64,000 bases of DNA from SG8-41 sp963802355 (GTDB lineage Bacteria; Pseudomonadota; Gammaproteobacteria; Burkholderiales; SG8-41). This document shows positions 41,391-53,142 of the stretch, in pieces (the stretch's first letter is position 1; the number at the start of each line of letters is the position of its first letter). A model generated the notes under the pieces. It did no database searches. It was given only the letters and a program-made list of their open reading frames with translations, and was not told where the DNA came from. The stretch is from the NCBI GenBank assembly GCA_963802355.1, contig CAWDIV010000005.1, forward strand, positions 114,952-178,951, written 5' to 3'. The translations under genes were made by a program, and so were the position numbers.

Positions 41391-42149
41391 TCATCGGGCT
41401 GAACGGGTGAGCGCCTTCGTCCTGGCGCGGTCCGGGATCGTCTTGGAAAACCGGTCCTGCAATATTGCGATCACGATCATCAGCTCGGCCGCCGCGATAA
41501 AAATCGAGAAGGTAAGCGACGCCGTCGGAACGTGCGCCGCCACGGCAAAAGCGAGGATCGCACCGGCGCAGCTCGCGCTGACGGCCGAACGTGAAGTGAG
41601 CGCCGCAGCCATGGAAACGATCAGCGCCAGGATCAACGCCGCAATTCCGCTCTGGGGAATCGCACCGATGGCGAACGGAGCCGGGACGACGAACTTCTGC
41701 GAGCCCCAGTTCGAGATGTCGGTTCGCCCGGACGCAATGATCCAGCCGGTGAGGGCGATCTCGGTGGCGAGTAGGGCCAGGTACAACACACCGCGGAGAT
41801 TGAACGCTCCGCGCTCCGGCAGTAGTGCGAGGAGCGCGAGGTTTACGGGCACAAAAACGGTGAGCGCCAGGTAGACAGCGCGAGCGGATTGCGTCGTCAG
41901 CCCTTCCTGCAGCCACCACTGCTGGGCCGCGTAAGCCGTCACCAGCGTGATGAGCGCGAACAGGGAACGGCCGCGATTGATAGCTGCAGCGAGTGCAGCT
42001 CCGATCGCAAACATGAAATAGGGACCGTAGAGGCTGAGCCAGTCGAGCGAAGACGGTATCGCACCGCTGAAGAAGACGAGAATGAAGGCCGCAATCAGGA
42101 TTGCGGCGGGAAACGCGAAGCGGCCGAGAACCAGTAGCAGCGAGCGCAT
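41391..42149 (-). CDS. Multi-pass membrane protein (hypothetical, possibly truncated sensor)
   Basis: From the ATG at 42149 (MRSLLLVLGRFAFPAAILIA) about 252 residues with seven to eight hydrophobic helices. The C-terminus turns hydrophilic after IVIAILQDRF and then ends (SKTIPDRARTKALTRSAR). Many bacterial diguanylate cyclases have this helix bundle followed directly by a GGDEF domain at exactly such a junction, so it may be a sensor module whose output domain has been lost; that is an inference. The frame opens further upstream to 42203. Confidence 0.65.
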   Translation of the reverse strand: MRSLLLVLGRFAFPAAILIAAFILVFFSGAIPSSLDWLSLYGPYFMFAIGAALAAAINRGRSLFALITLVTAYAAQQWWLQEGLTTQSARAVYLALTVFVPVNLALLALLPERGAFNLRGVLYLALLATEIALTGWIIASGRTDISNWGSQKFVVPAPFAIGAIPQSGIAALILALIVSMAAALTSRSAVSASCAGAILAFAVAAHVPTASLTFSIFIAAAELMIVIAILQDRFSKTIPDRARTKALTRSAR

Positions 42150-42184
42150 GCGCCAGCCGTTAGCTGTCACCCAGCAAGAACTGC

Positions 42185-42255
42185 GGTTTTGCAGCGCCTG
42201 CAAGACACTCGTCGCTCGTCACCCGTCACCCGTCACTCGTCACTCATTCACTCGT
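42185..42255. repeat. Short tandem repeat, CGTCACC type
   Basis: Heptamer-like units GTCGCTC GTCACCC GTCACCC GTCACTC GTCACTC lie at the 3' end of pdxH, before the membrane-protein gene. Confidence 0.7.
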
Positions 42256-42891
42256 TTAGGGCGCCAGCCGCTCGACCCGCCATCGTCCATTGCGGGCACG
42301 TTGGTAACGAATGCGGTCGTGCAGGCGATCTTCACGCCCCTGCCAGAACTCGATCGTTTCGGGTATCAAACGGTAGCCGCCCCAGTACGGTGGGCGAGGA
42401 ACATCGCCCGAGTACCGGGCGGCTGCGCTGGCATAGTTGTTCTCCAGCGCGGCGCGGTTGGGCAGTACTGCGCTTTGCGAGGATGCCCACGCCGAGAGCT
42501 GGCTGCCGCGCGCACGCGTCGCGAAATATTCGTCGGACTCGCGGCGCGTAACCTTCTTCACCTTGCCGTCAACGCGTACCTGTCGGTCCAGCGCGCCCCA
42601 GTAGAAGAGCAGGCTCCCACGAGCGTTTCTGGACAGTTCGCGTCCCTTGCGGCTGTCGTAATTGGTGTAGAAAGCGAAACCGGTGGCGTCGAAGTCCTTC
42701 ATGAGAACCATCCGTACCGAGGGGCGCCCGGATGGGGTCGCGGTGGCGAACGCCATCGCGTGGGGATGTGGTTTCACGACCCCGCGCGCTGCGTCGAACC
42801 AATTCGCGAATTGCGCGATCGGGTCGCTTTCGATGTCACTATCGGTGAGCGCGGGCACGGGCGGATTGTAGCAAAGCCTCGACGCCAGCAC
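42256..42891 (-). CDS. pdxH: Pyridoxamine 5'-phosphate oxidase
   Basis: FMN enzyme of vitamin B6 synthesis, up to 211 residues. The FMN-binding segments PSVRMVLMKDFDATGFAFYT and GRELSRNARGSLLFYWG are present, and the C-terminal domain has WGGYRLIPETIEFWQGREDRLHDR. The frame opens at 42891, but a GTG at 42858 (VPALTDSDIESDPIAQF) gives a more usual N-terminus. It is on the opposite strand to the serine hydrolase. Confidence 0.95.
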   Translation of the reverse strand: MLASRLCYNPPVPALTDSDIESDPIAQFANWFDAARGVVKPHPHAMAFATATPSGRPSVRMVLMKDFDATGFAFYTNYDSRKGRELSRNARGSLLFYWGALDRQVRVDGKVKKVTRRESDEYFATRARGSQLSAWASSQSAVLPNRAALENNYASAAARYSGDVPRPPYWGGYRLIPETIEFWQGREDRLHDRIRYQRARNGRWRVERLAP

Positions 42892-43097
42892 GCCGAGACG
42901 CGAAGCAAGAGAAAGGCTTTAACACGAAGGGCACGAAGGAAACCGTTTTACGAATGGACGCTCCGGAAGGTTTCGCCGAATCCTTTATACTGCTTTAGGC
43001 CCGGCGTAACCTTAGCTGGCTGCTCTTCACTGCACAATTCGATCGCGCACGGCATCCATGAGTCGGTCCACGTCCGGCGCAGATCACGGAGGGTTTC

Positions 43098-44255
43098 ATG
43101 CCGAACCGGATTGCGTGGTTCTTCGCCTGGATGGTTGTACTCGTGTCGAGTGCGACAGCCCAGACCTACTATCCCGACCGCCTCGACTGGCAGCGGCGCA
43201 CGCCGCAACAGATGGGGCTCAGCGCAGCCGCGTTGGACGACGCCATCAAGTTTGCGGTCGCCAGCGAGAACCCCAATCCGCGGGATCAGGTGCTCACGCA
43301 CGCGCAGACGTTCGGAGCGACCGAGCCGTTCAATACGATCATAGGGCCGATGAAGGAGCGCGGCGCGCTGAATGGGTTGATCATACGGCGCGGCTATGTC
43401 GTGGCGGAATGGGGTGACACCCGGCGCGTCGACATGACGCACAGCGTGACCAAGACCTTTCTCTCCACGGTCGTGGGCTTGGCGTGGCAGAAGGGCTTGA
43501 TCCGCGACGTTCATGACAAGGTGCGCGATTACATGCCGTCCGATGTCCCCTTGTTCGAGGTCCCGCACAACCAGGCCATCACCTGGGATCACCTGCTGCG
43601 TCAGACGAGTGACTGGCAGGGCACGCTGTGGAGCAAGCCGGACTGGGCCGATCGTCCCGAAGGGAAACCGAACGAATGGTCCAGCCGGAAGCTGTTCGAG
43701 CCGGGGACCCGGTACAAGTACAACGACGTGCGCGTAAACGTGCTGGCGCTCGCGGCGCTGCACGTCATCCGCCGCCCGCTTCCCCAGCTTCTCCGCGAGG
43801 AAGTGATGGACCCCATCGGCGCGTCGAGCACGTGGCGCTGGCACGGCTACGAGAATTCCTGGATCGAGCTGGACGGCCGCAAGGTACAGTCCATGACCGG
43901 CGGTGGACACTGGGGGGGCGGTATGTTCATAGATGCGTGGGATATGGCCCGCCTGGGCTACCTGTACCTGCGCAACGGCAGGTGGCGGGAGCGCCAGATC
44001 GTCTCCGAGAAATGGATACAGATGGCGCGCACTCCGGGCAGCGCAAACGCGCAGTACGGTTACATGAACTGGTACCTGAACACCGGGCGCAAGTCACTGC
44101 CGGCGGCGCCCGAAACCAGCGTCACGTTTCGAGGCGCAGGGTCGAACATAGTCTACATAGACTGGCAGAATGACCTCGTCGTCGTCGTCAGGTGGATCAG
44201 CGGCGGCGCTTTGAACGAGTTCATCGGCAAGGTGCTGGCGGCAGCCGGCACGTGA
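43098..44255 (+). CDS. Secreted serine hydrolase (class C beta-lactamase fold)
   Basis: A 385-residue protein with a signal peptide (about 1-22, ending SSATAQ). The nucleophile motif S-V-T-K is at 116-119 (HSVTKTFLST). A tyrosine-rich segment YKYND at about 206-210 takes the place of the YxN motif, and GGGHWGGGMFIDAWDMARLG follows. It is related to esterases, peptidases and penicillin-binding proteins; resistance to beta-lactams should not be assumed. The following gene is 80 bp downstream. Confidence 0.88.
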   Translation: MPNRIAWFFAWMVVLVSSATAQTYYPDRLDWQRRTPQQMGLSAAALDDAIKFAVASENPNPRDQVLTHAQTFGATEPFNTIIGPMKERGALNGLIIRRGYVVAEWGDTRRVDMTHSVTKTFLSTVVGLAWQKGLIRDVHDKVRDYMPSDVPLFEVPHNQAITWDHLLRQTSDWQGTLWSKPDWADRPEGKPNEWSSRKLFEPGTRYKYNDVRVNVLALAALHVIRRPLPQLLREEVMDPIGASSTWRWHGYENSWIELDGRKVQSMTGGGHWGGGMFIDAWDMARLGYLYLRNGRWRERQIVSEKWIQMARTPGSANAQYGYMNWYLNTGRKSLPAAPETSVTFRGAGSNIVYIDWQNDLVVVVRWISGGALNEFIGKVLAAAGT

Positions 44256-44335
44256 CTGATTGGAAGGGGCCAGGACCGTCCCGATGGACTCCGGTCCGCT
44301 CCCGGCGTAACGTAGCGATCGAAGGAGATTACTGG

Positions 44336-44980
44336 ATGAAAAGACACTATTTGACCAGAGCTGCAGGGATCCTGATCGTCGCGGGAATGTCGGTCCTCCC
44401 GGCGGCGGGGGCGGACTTCGAGGTCACCGGCCCGGACGGCCGGCGCATCCTGCTCAAGGATGACAATACCTGGCGCTATGTCGGGGCGAAGGACAAGGAG
44501 CCGGCCCAGGAGAAACCGAAGGAGAAACCCAAGGACGAAGGCGAGATGATCTTGCGCGTGGAGCGCAAGACGGAGTTCGGCAGCAGTTGCCGTTACGACC
44601 TGCGGCTCGTGAACAACCTGCCGTACGAGATCCGGAGCATTGTACCGGCGTTCTGGGCGTACCGGCCGAACGGCGTCGTCTATGACAGAGTGCTATCCGC
44701 ATTCCAGTCGATCAAGCCGGGCGACGACCAGGCCCAGTCGATCCACTTCCACGGTATCACCTGCCAGAACATCGCCCGCGTGCAGGTCCTCGGCGGCGAC
44801 CGGTGCGTGATGGGAGATCTCGACAGGTTTTCGGAAGCGAAGGGAGAGTGCCTGTCGAAGGTCCGCGTCGTTGCGAGCGATCTGGTGCGATTTGAGAAGG
44901 AGGTGAAGAAGGATGACAAGGAGCTGAAGAAGGATGACAAGGAGCTGAAGGGTGACAAAGAGGTGAAGGGTAACAAGTGA
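44336..44980 (+). CDS. Secreted hypothetical protein with charged C-terminal repeats
   Basis: ATG at 44336 behind GAAGGAG; 214 residues. A signal peptide (about 1-26, ends PAAGA) precedes a short region (DFEVTGPDGRRILLKDDNTW) resembling DUF3157-type N-termini. A lysine/proline/glutamate linker leads to a beta-rich domain with cysteines (SSCRYDLRLVNNLPYEIRS, GITCQNIARVQVLGGDRC). The end is a run of KKDDKEL-type repeats encoded by near-identical 21-bp units, likely variable in number. Function unknown. Confidence 0.75.
   Translation: MKRHYLTRAAGILIVAGMSVLPAAGADFEVTGPDGRRILLKDDNTWRYVGAKDKEPAQEKPKEKPKDEGEMILRVERKTEFGSSCRYDLRLVNNLPYEIRSIVPAFWAYRPNGVVYDRVLSAFQSIKPGDDQAQSIHFHGITCQNIARVQVLGGDRCVMGDLDRFSEAKGECLSKVRVVASDLVRFEKEVKKDDKELKKDDKELKGDKEVKGNK
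44896..44979 (+). repeat. Coding tandem repeat in the secreted protein C-terminus
   Basis: The units GAAGGATGACAAGGAGCTGA (twice, 44907-44948) and shorter variants (GGGTGACAAAGAGGTGAAGG) encode the KKDDKEL/KGDKEVK tail. Confidence 0.75.
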
Positions 44981-45437
44981 CGGGAGAAACCTCTCGCCGC
45001 CGAGGCGTCAGGAATTCAAAACAACAATTGAACCGCCAAGCCTGCCCCGGACTCGATCCGGGGACGCCTAACCTGCCCTGAGCCTCGTCGAAGGGGCCGC
45101 CAAGAAAATCGAAAACGATAGTTGAACCGTCGAGGCGCCGAGACAATCCGTTCGATCATTTAACCGCCAGGTGCCGTTAAATCCGGACGCGCTGCGCCGA
45201 GCGCGCCAGAACGCGTAGCAGGGTCCAAGACTTTTGTGGGGTTCAACGCGAGTGGCACCCGTAATGTCCGATCCTTACATCCGCCCTTCTAGCCGGCGTG
45301 CGATATGCTTTCGACATTGCAATGTCTTGACTGGGTTGAACGCGGAGACCCCGCAGCGCAGAATGCTGCCTGAAAACACCGCTGTTCGACCGTCCACTTC
45401 GAAGTCAGTCATTCCAGTTGCAATAGGGAGCGGAATC
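44981..45437. other. Repeat-rich gap before the SIR2 gene
   Basis: CCCCGGACTCGATCCGGGG (about 45045) is a perfect hairpin; TGCCCTGAGCCTCGTCGAAGG (about 45075) is a motif seen between genes in many bacteria; GTTAAATCCGGACGCGCT (about 45176) also occurs at 26118. From about 45200 the base composition drops toward that of the SIR2 gene, and TTGACT at about 45327 could be its -35 region. No gene found. Confidence 0.5.
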
Positions 45438-46748
45438 ATGAGCAAGAGAAAGCGACGCGTCTCTAGGCCAACCGCTCCGAACAGCGCGCCCGCTGCAGCG
45501 CCCCCTAGCGAAGAGCCGAAGGCTTCCACCACAGCCGTCGATTCCAAGACTGTAACCAAAGCAGACGGGAAGATTCTCAACGTCACATCCAAGCCTGTGA
45601 CGTCCCAACCGCCAACAACCCCAGTCCGTCTTGAGAATCTCTTTCCAGACTATTCCGGCGAGTCCTTTACCCGCCGCGCAATTCAGATTAGGAAGCAACT
45701 CATCGTTGAACTTCGAAAGGCCTATCTTAGTGAGGGGCTCATTCTTTACCTTGGTGCTGGAGTCTCGATGTCAATCGGGCTCCCAAGCTGGAACGACCTG
45801 ATTCACTCGCTTACAGTCGCCATGATGTCTCGCAGAGTGAATTCGGCCGCCAAGGCTCTAGGTGATCTGCAGGACGAGGAACGAGCTAATGCACTCAAAA
45901 CGCTATTGGATGTGGTGGAACAGCAGCGAATCTCTCAAAAGCCGATTCTCATGATGGCTCGGGCGATCAAAGACGAGTTCGGAAAGGAACTTGCGTCTCA
46001 AGTGGCATTGCACCTTTACGGACGCCTTAAGCTAGGAGGCGGGTTGTTCAAGCGACTCTTCGCATTTCTGGCACATGGGGTGTCGGCGCGTGCGGCTCAG
46101 GGAGAGATTGATTTACCGACATCACCGCTTCTTGATGCCATTGTTGCCCTGGTGCGTTCTCAGCGCGGTGTCGAGGGTGTGCAAGCTATCGTGAATTACA
46201 ACTACGACGACATCGTGGAAGAGCGGCTCCGCCGAGAGTCAGTGCATTGCCTGACAGTCTTGTCAGGTAAGATCAAGCTAACACTAGGGAGGCTCCCCTG
46301 TTACCACGTACACGGTGTCCTTCCCGTTCGCGAGTATTTTAGCCATGCAGGACAGGCCGAAGACATCGAGACCGGCAATTTTGTATTCAGCGAGGATGAA
46401 TACCACACCGAATACGGTGATCCATATCGATGGTCGAATCTGACGCAAATTGGGTTACTTAGTAGACAAAAGGGATTGTTTATTGGCCTATCCATGCAAG
46501 ATCCAAACCTGCGCCGGCTGATCGAAGTAACTCATTGGCAATATCCTGAGATTTGGAAATACGCCATCTTGCCCCGGGCTCCTGTTCCGCCGAATGAAGA
46601 CACCAAGGGTACGATTCTTCGCAACTTGGCTGAAGAAGTCGAGGCCGAGTCGTTCAAGAAGATTGGAGTAAAGGTGATCTGGGTCGATGATGTCACGAAG
46701 GATGTCGCACCTGTGCTTAGAGAGATCGTAGAGCTTCCGGACGAATAG
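45438..46748 (+). CDS. SIR2-like domain protein (candidate defence effector)
   Basis: ATG at 45438 with GGGAG ahead; 436 residues. Residues 1-65 are a P/A/S/T-rich disordered arm. The SIR2-like NAD-binding domain begins at about 100 (LILYLGAGVSMSIGLPSWND) and contains NYNYDD at 253-258, the catalytic-type histidine in YHVHGVLP (about 289-296) and LFIGLSMQDPNLRRLI. This subfamily (SIR2_2 type) includes NAD-depleting antiphage proteins and also some orphan enzymes. The gene is clearly less GC-rich than its neighbours and stands alone, which suggests transfer. Defence function is an inference. Confidence 0.82.
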   Translation: MSKRKRRVSRPTAPNSAPAAAPPSEEPKASTTAVDSKTVTKADGKILNVTSKPVTSQPPTTPVRLENLFPDYSGESFTRRAIQIRKQLIVELRKAYLSEGLILYLGAGVSMSIGLPSWNDLIHSLTVAMMSRRVNSAAKALGDLQDEERANALKTLLDVVEQQRISQKPILMMARAIKDEFGKELASQVALHLYGRLKLGGGLFKRLFAFLAHGVSARAAQGEIDLPTSPLLDAIVALVRSQRGVEGVQAIVNYNYDDIVEERLRRESVHCLTVLSGKIKLTLGRLPCYHVHGVLPVREYFSHAGQAEDIETGNFVFSEDEYHTEYGDPYRWSNLTQIGLLSRQKGLFIGLSMQDPNLRRLIEVTHWQYPEIWKYAILPRAPVPPNEDTKGTILRNLAEEVEAESFKKIGVKVIWVDDVTKDVAPVLREIVELPDE

Positions 46749-47051
46749 CAGGCGCCGGCTCAACAGCGCGCCAAAAGGGAGACGAACTGCAGCCTGTGAG
46801 AAAGTTATGGATCTCCAACCGTTAATTGATGATTTCCGAGAAGTTGCATGCTTGGCAGCGATTGCTGCCAGGACGCGGCTGAAGGAAGGAGGGCTGAGCT
46901 GAGCGGAGGGTGCCGTTTGTGTGATCCGTGTTGTCTCTGCCGCTCAGTTGTTGTTCTTGGTTTTCTTGGCGGACTTGGTGTCTTGGCGGTTAGTGATCTG
47001 TTTGGATTTTCTCCTTCTTCCTCCGCGTCTCTGCGGTAAAGTGTTCTTGAC
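46749..47051. other. Gap between the SIR2 gene and nrdJ
   Basis: No gene found. GGCAGCGATTGCTGCC (about 46854) is a short hairpin. The segment from about 46960, CTTGGCGGACTTGGTGTCTTGG, is the kind of low-complexity text often seen between environmental bacterial genes. A continuous frame on the minus strand here is the run-on of a frameshifted nrdJ reading frame. Confidence 0.45.
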
Positions 47052-49924
47052 CTAACCGCAAGCTCCGATCGCTCCGCACGCCGTGCAGAACTCGCAGCCG
47101 TCCTTGTATGATCACCGCCGCGTTGCCGCATTCCCCGCATTTCTTTCCCGGCGAGCACGCGGTAGGGCCGGCTGCGCGCCTTCACCCGGTCGTCCTCGGG
47201 GATTTCGAGCACGCCCATCTCGATCGACCGGGAAGCCGCGCTCGTCGAGCACGCCGAGCATCGCGTAGCGGTGGATGATGAGCCGCGCGACGTAGGCAAT
47301 CGTGCTCGGGAAGTTCTGCTGCCGCTCGCTCGCCCGGCACGCGCGCCATGAAATCGCCCAGCGGCTCGGCGTAGTTCAGGAGCTTGCGCAGCTTCATCGC
47401 CGATCCACGCCGGATCGATCACGCGCATGTCGAGCGAAAGCAGCTTGCACAGTCCGTCGAGCGCCCGCGGATACTCGCCTGCCATCCACACCGAATACGG
47501 CCGGCGCTGCCCGCCGGGCAGCACCAGCTCCTTCAGACATCAGCACGAAGTCGTCGCCCGCGCGCGGATTGTGCACGTCGACGCGTCCACGACATGGTGC
47601 CGTCGGTGCCGGTCTTCGGTTCCTTCTTCGCGAACAAGCGCGTCGAGCACGGGCGATGGGCCGTCCGTCCTTCGCGAACGCGCCCAGCTGGTCCACGCGG
47701 TAGCGCACGATGCGCGCGAACGCCGCCACCATGCTCGGCACGCGCTGACCGGCTGCCGTCGGGCGGCATGGGGCAGTCGAAGGCATCGTCGCCCGCCGGT
47801 GCGCGCGAGTATGTCGAGCTTCGTCCGCAGCCACGCGCGGTCCTGCGCGCGCATGTCCATCGAAAGCGTCTTGGCCACCGCGCCCGAGCCCGCGCGGCTG
47901 CTCCGCGCCGTTCACCCAGACTTCGAACGGATGCGGGTCGCCGTTCTCCACGTGGCCGACGAAGATCGCGAACTGGCCGAAGGGCGATTCCACCATGTAG
48001 GTCCACGACGGGATTGCCTGCCGGCGAGCTTCGGCCGCCCCGGCCAGCGCAGGCTGGAGAGCGCGGGCTGCGGCGCCGCTTCGAGCCGTATGCGCCGGTC
48101 GCGCGCTGGTGTCGAGATCGTTCGGCTGCTCGCGCTTCGGATGACGGCGCCACCGACAGCACGGCTGCCGAGCACGCCGTTCGGGCGGTAGGTGGTGATG
48201 CCCTTCAAGTCCGGCGTGCCACGCCTCGAAGTAGAGGTCCTTGAAGTCGCGCGTACGGATAGTCTTCGGGCACGTTGACGGTCTTGCTGATCGCCGAGTC
48301 CACGTACGGCGCGACCGCCGCGACCATGCGCATGTGGTCGATCGCGGAGATGTCGAGCGCAGTGACGAAATGCGGCGGGCAGCTCTGTCCACGTCGCCGC
48401 CGCGGTGCCGGTAGAGCCGCCAGGCGTGGTCCTCGACGTCGTAGGTCTTCATCGTGCCGTCCGGCATGCGCTTCTTGCGCTGGTAGGTCCAGGAGTACGC
48501 GCGGCTCTATGCCGTTCGAGGCGTTGTCGGCGAAGGCGAGCGAGATCGTGCCGGTCGGCGCGATGGAGAGCAGGTGGCTGTTGCGGATGCCGTGCCTGCG
48601 GATCTCGTCTTTGAGCGCGTCCGGCAGGCGCGAGGCGAAGCGCGGGGCTGCGAGATACTGCTCCGCATCGAACAGCGGAAACGCGCCCTTCTCGCGGCGC
48701 CAGCTCCACCGAGGCCGCATAGGCTTCGTCGCGCATGGCCTCGGCGATGCGCGCGCGCCATGCGGCGCGCCTCCTCGGTGTCGTAGCGCAGCCCCAGCAT
48801 GATGAGCGCGTCGCCCAGGCCGGTGAAGCCGAGCCCGATGCGCCGCTTTGCGCGCGCTTCCGCGTCCTGCTGCTGGCAGCGGCCAGACGGTCGCGTCGAG
48901 CACGTTGTCGAGCATGCGCACGGCCGGGCGCACGACTTTGCCGAACGCATCGAAGTCGAAGCGCGCCGCGGGCCGGAACGCATCGCGCACGAACGGCGTG
49001 AGATTGATGCTGCCGAGGCAGCAGCAGCCGTAGGAGGGCAGAGGCTGCTCGCCGCATGGGTTGGTCGACTCGATCGTCTCGCAGTAGGAGAGATTGTTGT
49101 CCGCGTTGGCGCGGTCGACGAAGAACACGCCGGGCTCGGCGTGATCGTAGGTGGACTCCATGATCTGCTGCCACAGATCGCGCGCCTTGACCGTGCGATA
49201 GATCCACAACCCGTCGCTGCGCTGGCGCGGTGCGCCCTCGAAATCCTCTCCGGGTGGCGACTTGTGCACGAGCTCCCACTCGCCGTCGGACTCGACCGCG
49301 CGCATGAAGGCGTCGGTCACGGCGACGCTCACGTTGAAGTTCTTGAGGTCGCCCGTGGTCCTTGGCGTGGATGAAGTCCTCGATGTCGGGGTGGTCACAG
49401 CGCAGGATGCCCATCTGCGCGCCGCGGCGCGAGCCGGCGGATTCCACCGTTTCGCAGCTCTTGTCGAACACGCGCATGTAAGACACCGGCCCGCTCGCCG
49501 TGCTCTCGGTGCCGCGCACCCGCGCGCCCTTGGGACGGATTGCGGAAAAGTCGTAGCCCACACCGCCGCCCCGGCGCATGGTCTCGGCTGCTTCCTGAAG
49601 CGCGACGTAGATCCCGGGCTTCCCGTCCACCGTCTCGGAGACCGAGTCGCCGACCGGCTGCACGAAGCAGTTGATGAGAGTGGCCTGAAGCTGCGTTCCC
49701 GCGGCAGAATTCACCCGGCCGCCCGGGATGAAGCCGTTTTCGAGGGCTTCATAGAACGCCGGCTCCCAGCGCGCGGGATCCTGTTCCACCGCTGCGAGTG
49801 CGCGCGCGACGCGACGCCGCACGTCCTCGACGTTCTTCTCACCACCCTTGGCGTACTTCTCCAGCAGCACGTCGAGCGTGACCTGCTGCGGCGGCAGCGT
49901 GAGCTGGTTGTCGTCGAGCTTCAT
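47052..49924 (-). pseudogene. nrdJ: Adenosylcobalamin-dependent ribonucleotide reductase, many frameshifts
   Basis: Class II reductase that makes deoxyribonucleotides with a B12-derived radical. It starts at the ATG 49924 (MKLDDNQLTLPPQQVTLDVL), shows the active-site segment NPCGEQPLP, GLGFTGLGDALIMLGLRYD, IAPTGTISLAFADNASNG and the terminal zinc-finger-like CGECGNAAV ... CEFCTACGAIGACG ending at TAG 47052-47054. The length (~957 codons) is right for the family, but at least a dozen frame changes are needed to read it, spread over the whole gene. Such density with preserved protein sequence points to sequencing or assembly error; true decay would also introduce stops and substitutions. Confidence 0.9.
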
Positions 49925-50047
49925 ACTTTTCCGGATTTTTCTCCGTTGGTGGAGAAAAATAATGATACCCCTGACCGGGGTATCGGAGGCATGAAGAACA
50001 TCAAATTACAAGTCGCCGTTCGACGACGGCCTGCCCCGCGGACCGGT

Positions 50048-51742
<1,695 letters not shown>

Positions 51743-52039
51743 GACAATCTCCTGAATGATCGGCCCGGGAAGAACGAGGTCCTTCCAAACCGGTTCAGGC
51801 AGATGCGTTACGTTGAGAAATTCGAGGGAGCAGTCTGTCGGACCTAACGGTGCAACATGCTGCTTATATAAGAGCCAACAGAAGATTTTTTCTGATGACC
51901 GCCTTATGTAAGGAAGATTTCGGGGCGAAGCCCGGAATATTCCTCCACGAACAGGCTGAGACGCTAACCGGATGACGCGAAACAGAAACCTTGCCGGGCA
52001 ATATACACGACTTCGGCCCGCCCGTCCCGATTATTTTTT

Positions 52040-52200
52040 TGGTGGGACGGTCGAGCGAGTGTCGAGGAATGAGTGTCGAGGGACGAGGAGCGAGTGTCGA
52101 GGATTGAGTGTCGAGTGAAAAATCAGTGATTGCGCGCTTCCCCTCTCCCCTCGACACCCGACACTCGACACCCGACACTCGTCACTCCCCTGGCAGGGGT
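52040..52200. repeat. Inverted degenerate repeat, GTGTCGAGG type
   Basis: Left part: GAGTGTCGAGGAATGAGTG, GAGCGAGTGTCGAGGATTGA and similar units. Right part: CCTCGACACCCGACACTCG and a repeated CACCCGACACTCG, the reverse complement. The two halves can form a hairpin of several tens of base pairs. It begins ~300 bp after rhlE's start (minus-strand gene) and ends at the pirin stop. Confidence 0.72.
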
Positions 52201-53051
52201 ATGAACTCGGTTTCGCCAGGCACCGGCGGGAATCCCTGCTCGCGCCACCGCGCCTTGGCACTCTCCATCAACTCGCGCGAGCTCGCGACGAAGTTCCACC
52301 AGATATGACGGTCGCCGTCCATCTTTGCGCCGCCGAGCAGCATGATCCGCGCGAAGGTGGTGGCTTCGATCGTGACCGTGCGCCCTTCAGGAATCACCGC
52401 CAGATGTTGCGGCGCCAGCGGCTCCCCGGCAAGCCTCACATCGCCCTCGACGACGTATACGCCGCGCTCCTCGTGCTCGGGCGGGAGCACGATACTTCCG
52501 CCGGCTTGCATGTCAGCCGCCACGTAGAGCACGTCTGAAAAGGTCTGCACAGGCGCCCGCTTGCCGTACGCATGGCCCGCGACCACGCGCAGTTCCACAC
52601 CGGGGTGGGAGACCACCGGCAGCATGGATTTGGGATGATGGCTGAAGCCGGGATCAACCCGCTCGTGTTCCAGAGGCAGCGCCAGCCAGGTCTGGATGCC
52701 GTGCAGCTGCGGTCCCGCCGCGCGGTCCTCCTGCGCCGTGCGCTCGGAATGCACGATGCCTCCGCCTGCCGTCATCCAGTTGACGTCTCCCGGCTCGATA
52801 CGCTGCACCGTGCCGAGGCTGTCGCGGTGCATCAGTGCGCCCTCGAAGAGATAAGTGACGGTCGCGAGCCCGATGTGCGGATGCGGCCGCACGTCCACGC
52901 CCCGTCCGGGCGCAAAGCGCGTCGGACCCATGTGGTCGAAGAAGATGAACGGACCCACCATCTTGTGCGGAAAACCCGGCAACAGCCGCCGGACCTCGAA
53001 TCCTCCGATGTCCTTGACGTGCGGCTTGATAATTGCGGTTACCGCTGACAT
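52182..53051 (-). CDS. Pirin-family cupin protein
   Basis: A 289-residue bicupin. The N-terminal cupin holds the metal-binding HPHIGLATVTYLFEG (about 57-71) and GGGIVHSERT with the further histidine, and a C-terminal cupin domain covers about 170-270. Some pirins act as quercetin dioxygenases or redox sensors; the role here is unknown. It is convergent with nothing close by and follows the sensor kinase on the same strand, 91 bp away. Confidence 0.93.
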   Translation of the reverse strand: MSAVTAIIKPHVKDIGGFEVRRLLPGFPHKMVGPFIFFDHMGPTRFAPGRGVDVRPHPHIGLATVTYLFEGALMHRDSLGTVQRIEPGDVNWMTAGGGIVHSERTAQEDRAAGPQLHGIQTWLALPLEHERVDPGFSHHPKSMLPVVSHPGVELRVVAGHAYGKRAPVQTFSDVLYVAADMQAGGSIVLPPEHEERGVYVVEGDVRLAGEPLAPQHLAVIPEGRTVTIEATTFARIMLLGGAKMDGDRHIWWNFVASSRELMESAKARWREQGFPPVPGETEFIPLPGE

Positions 53052-53142
53052 ATCGCTACGGTCACGCCCCCCTTTGAGTCCTCAATCTCAGCGGAAGCTG
53101 TTGCTTACCGGAGTCTCCGGATCCGCCCAGGCGCGCCGCCGA

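Noticed and set aside
46805..47524. 239-codon minus-strand frame as a separate gene
   Set aside because: Its first part is nrdJ sequence (PYSVWMAGEYPRALDGL) and the rest is frameshifted run-on.
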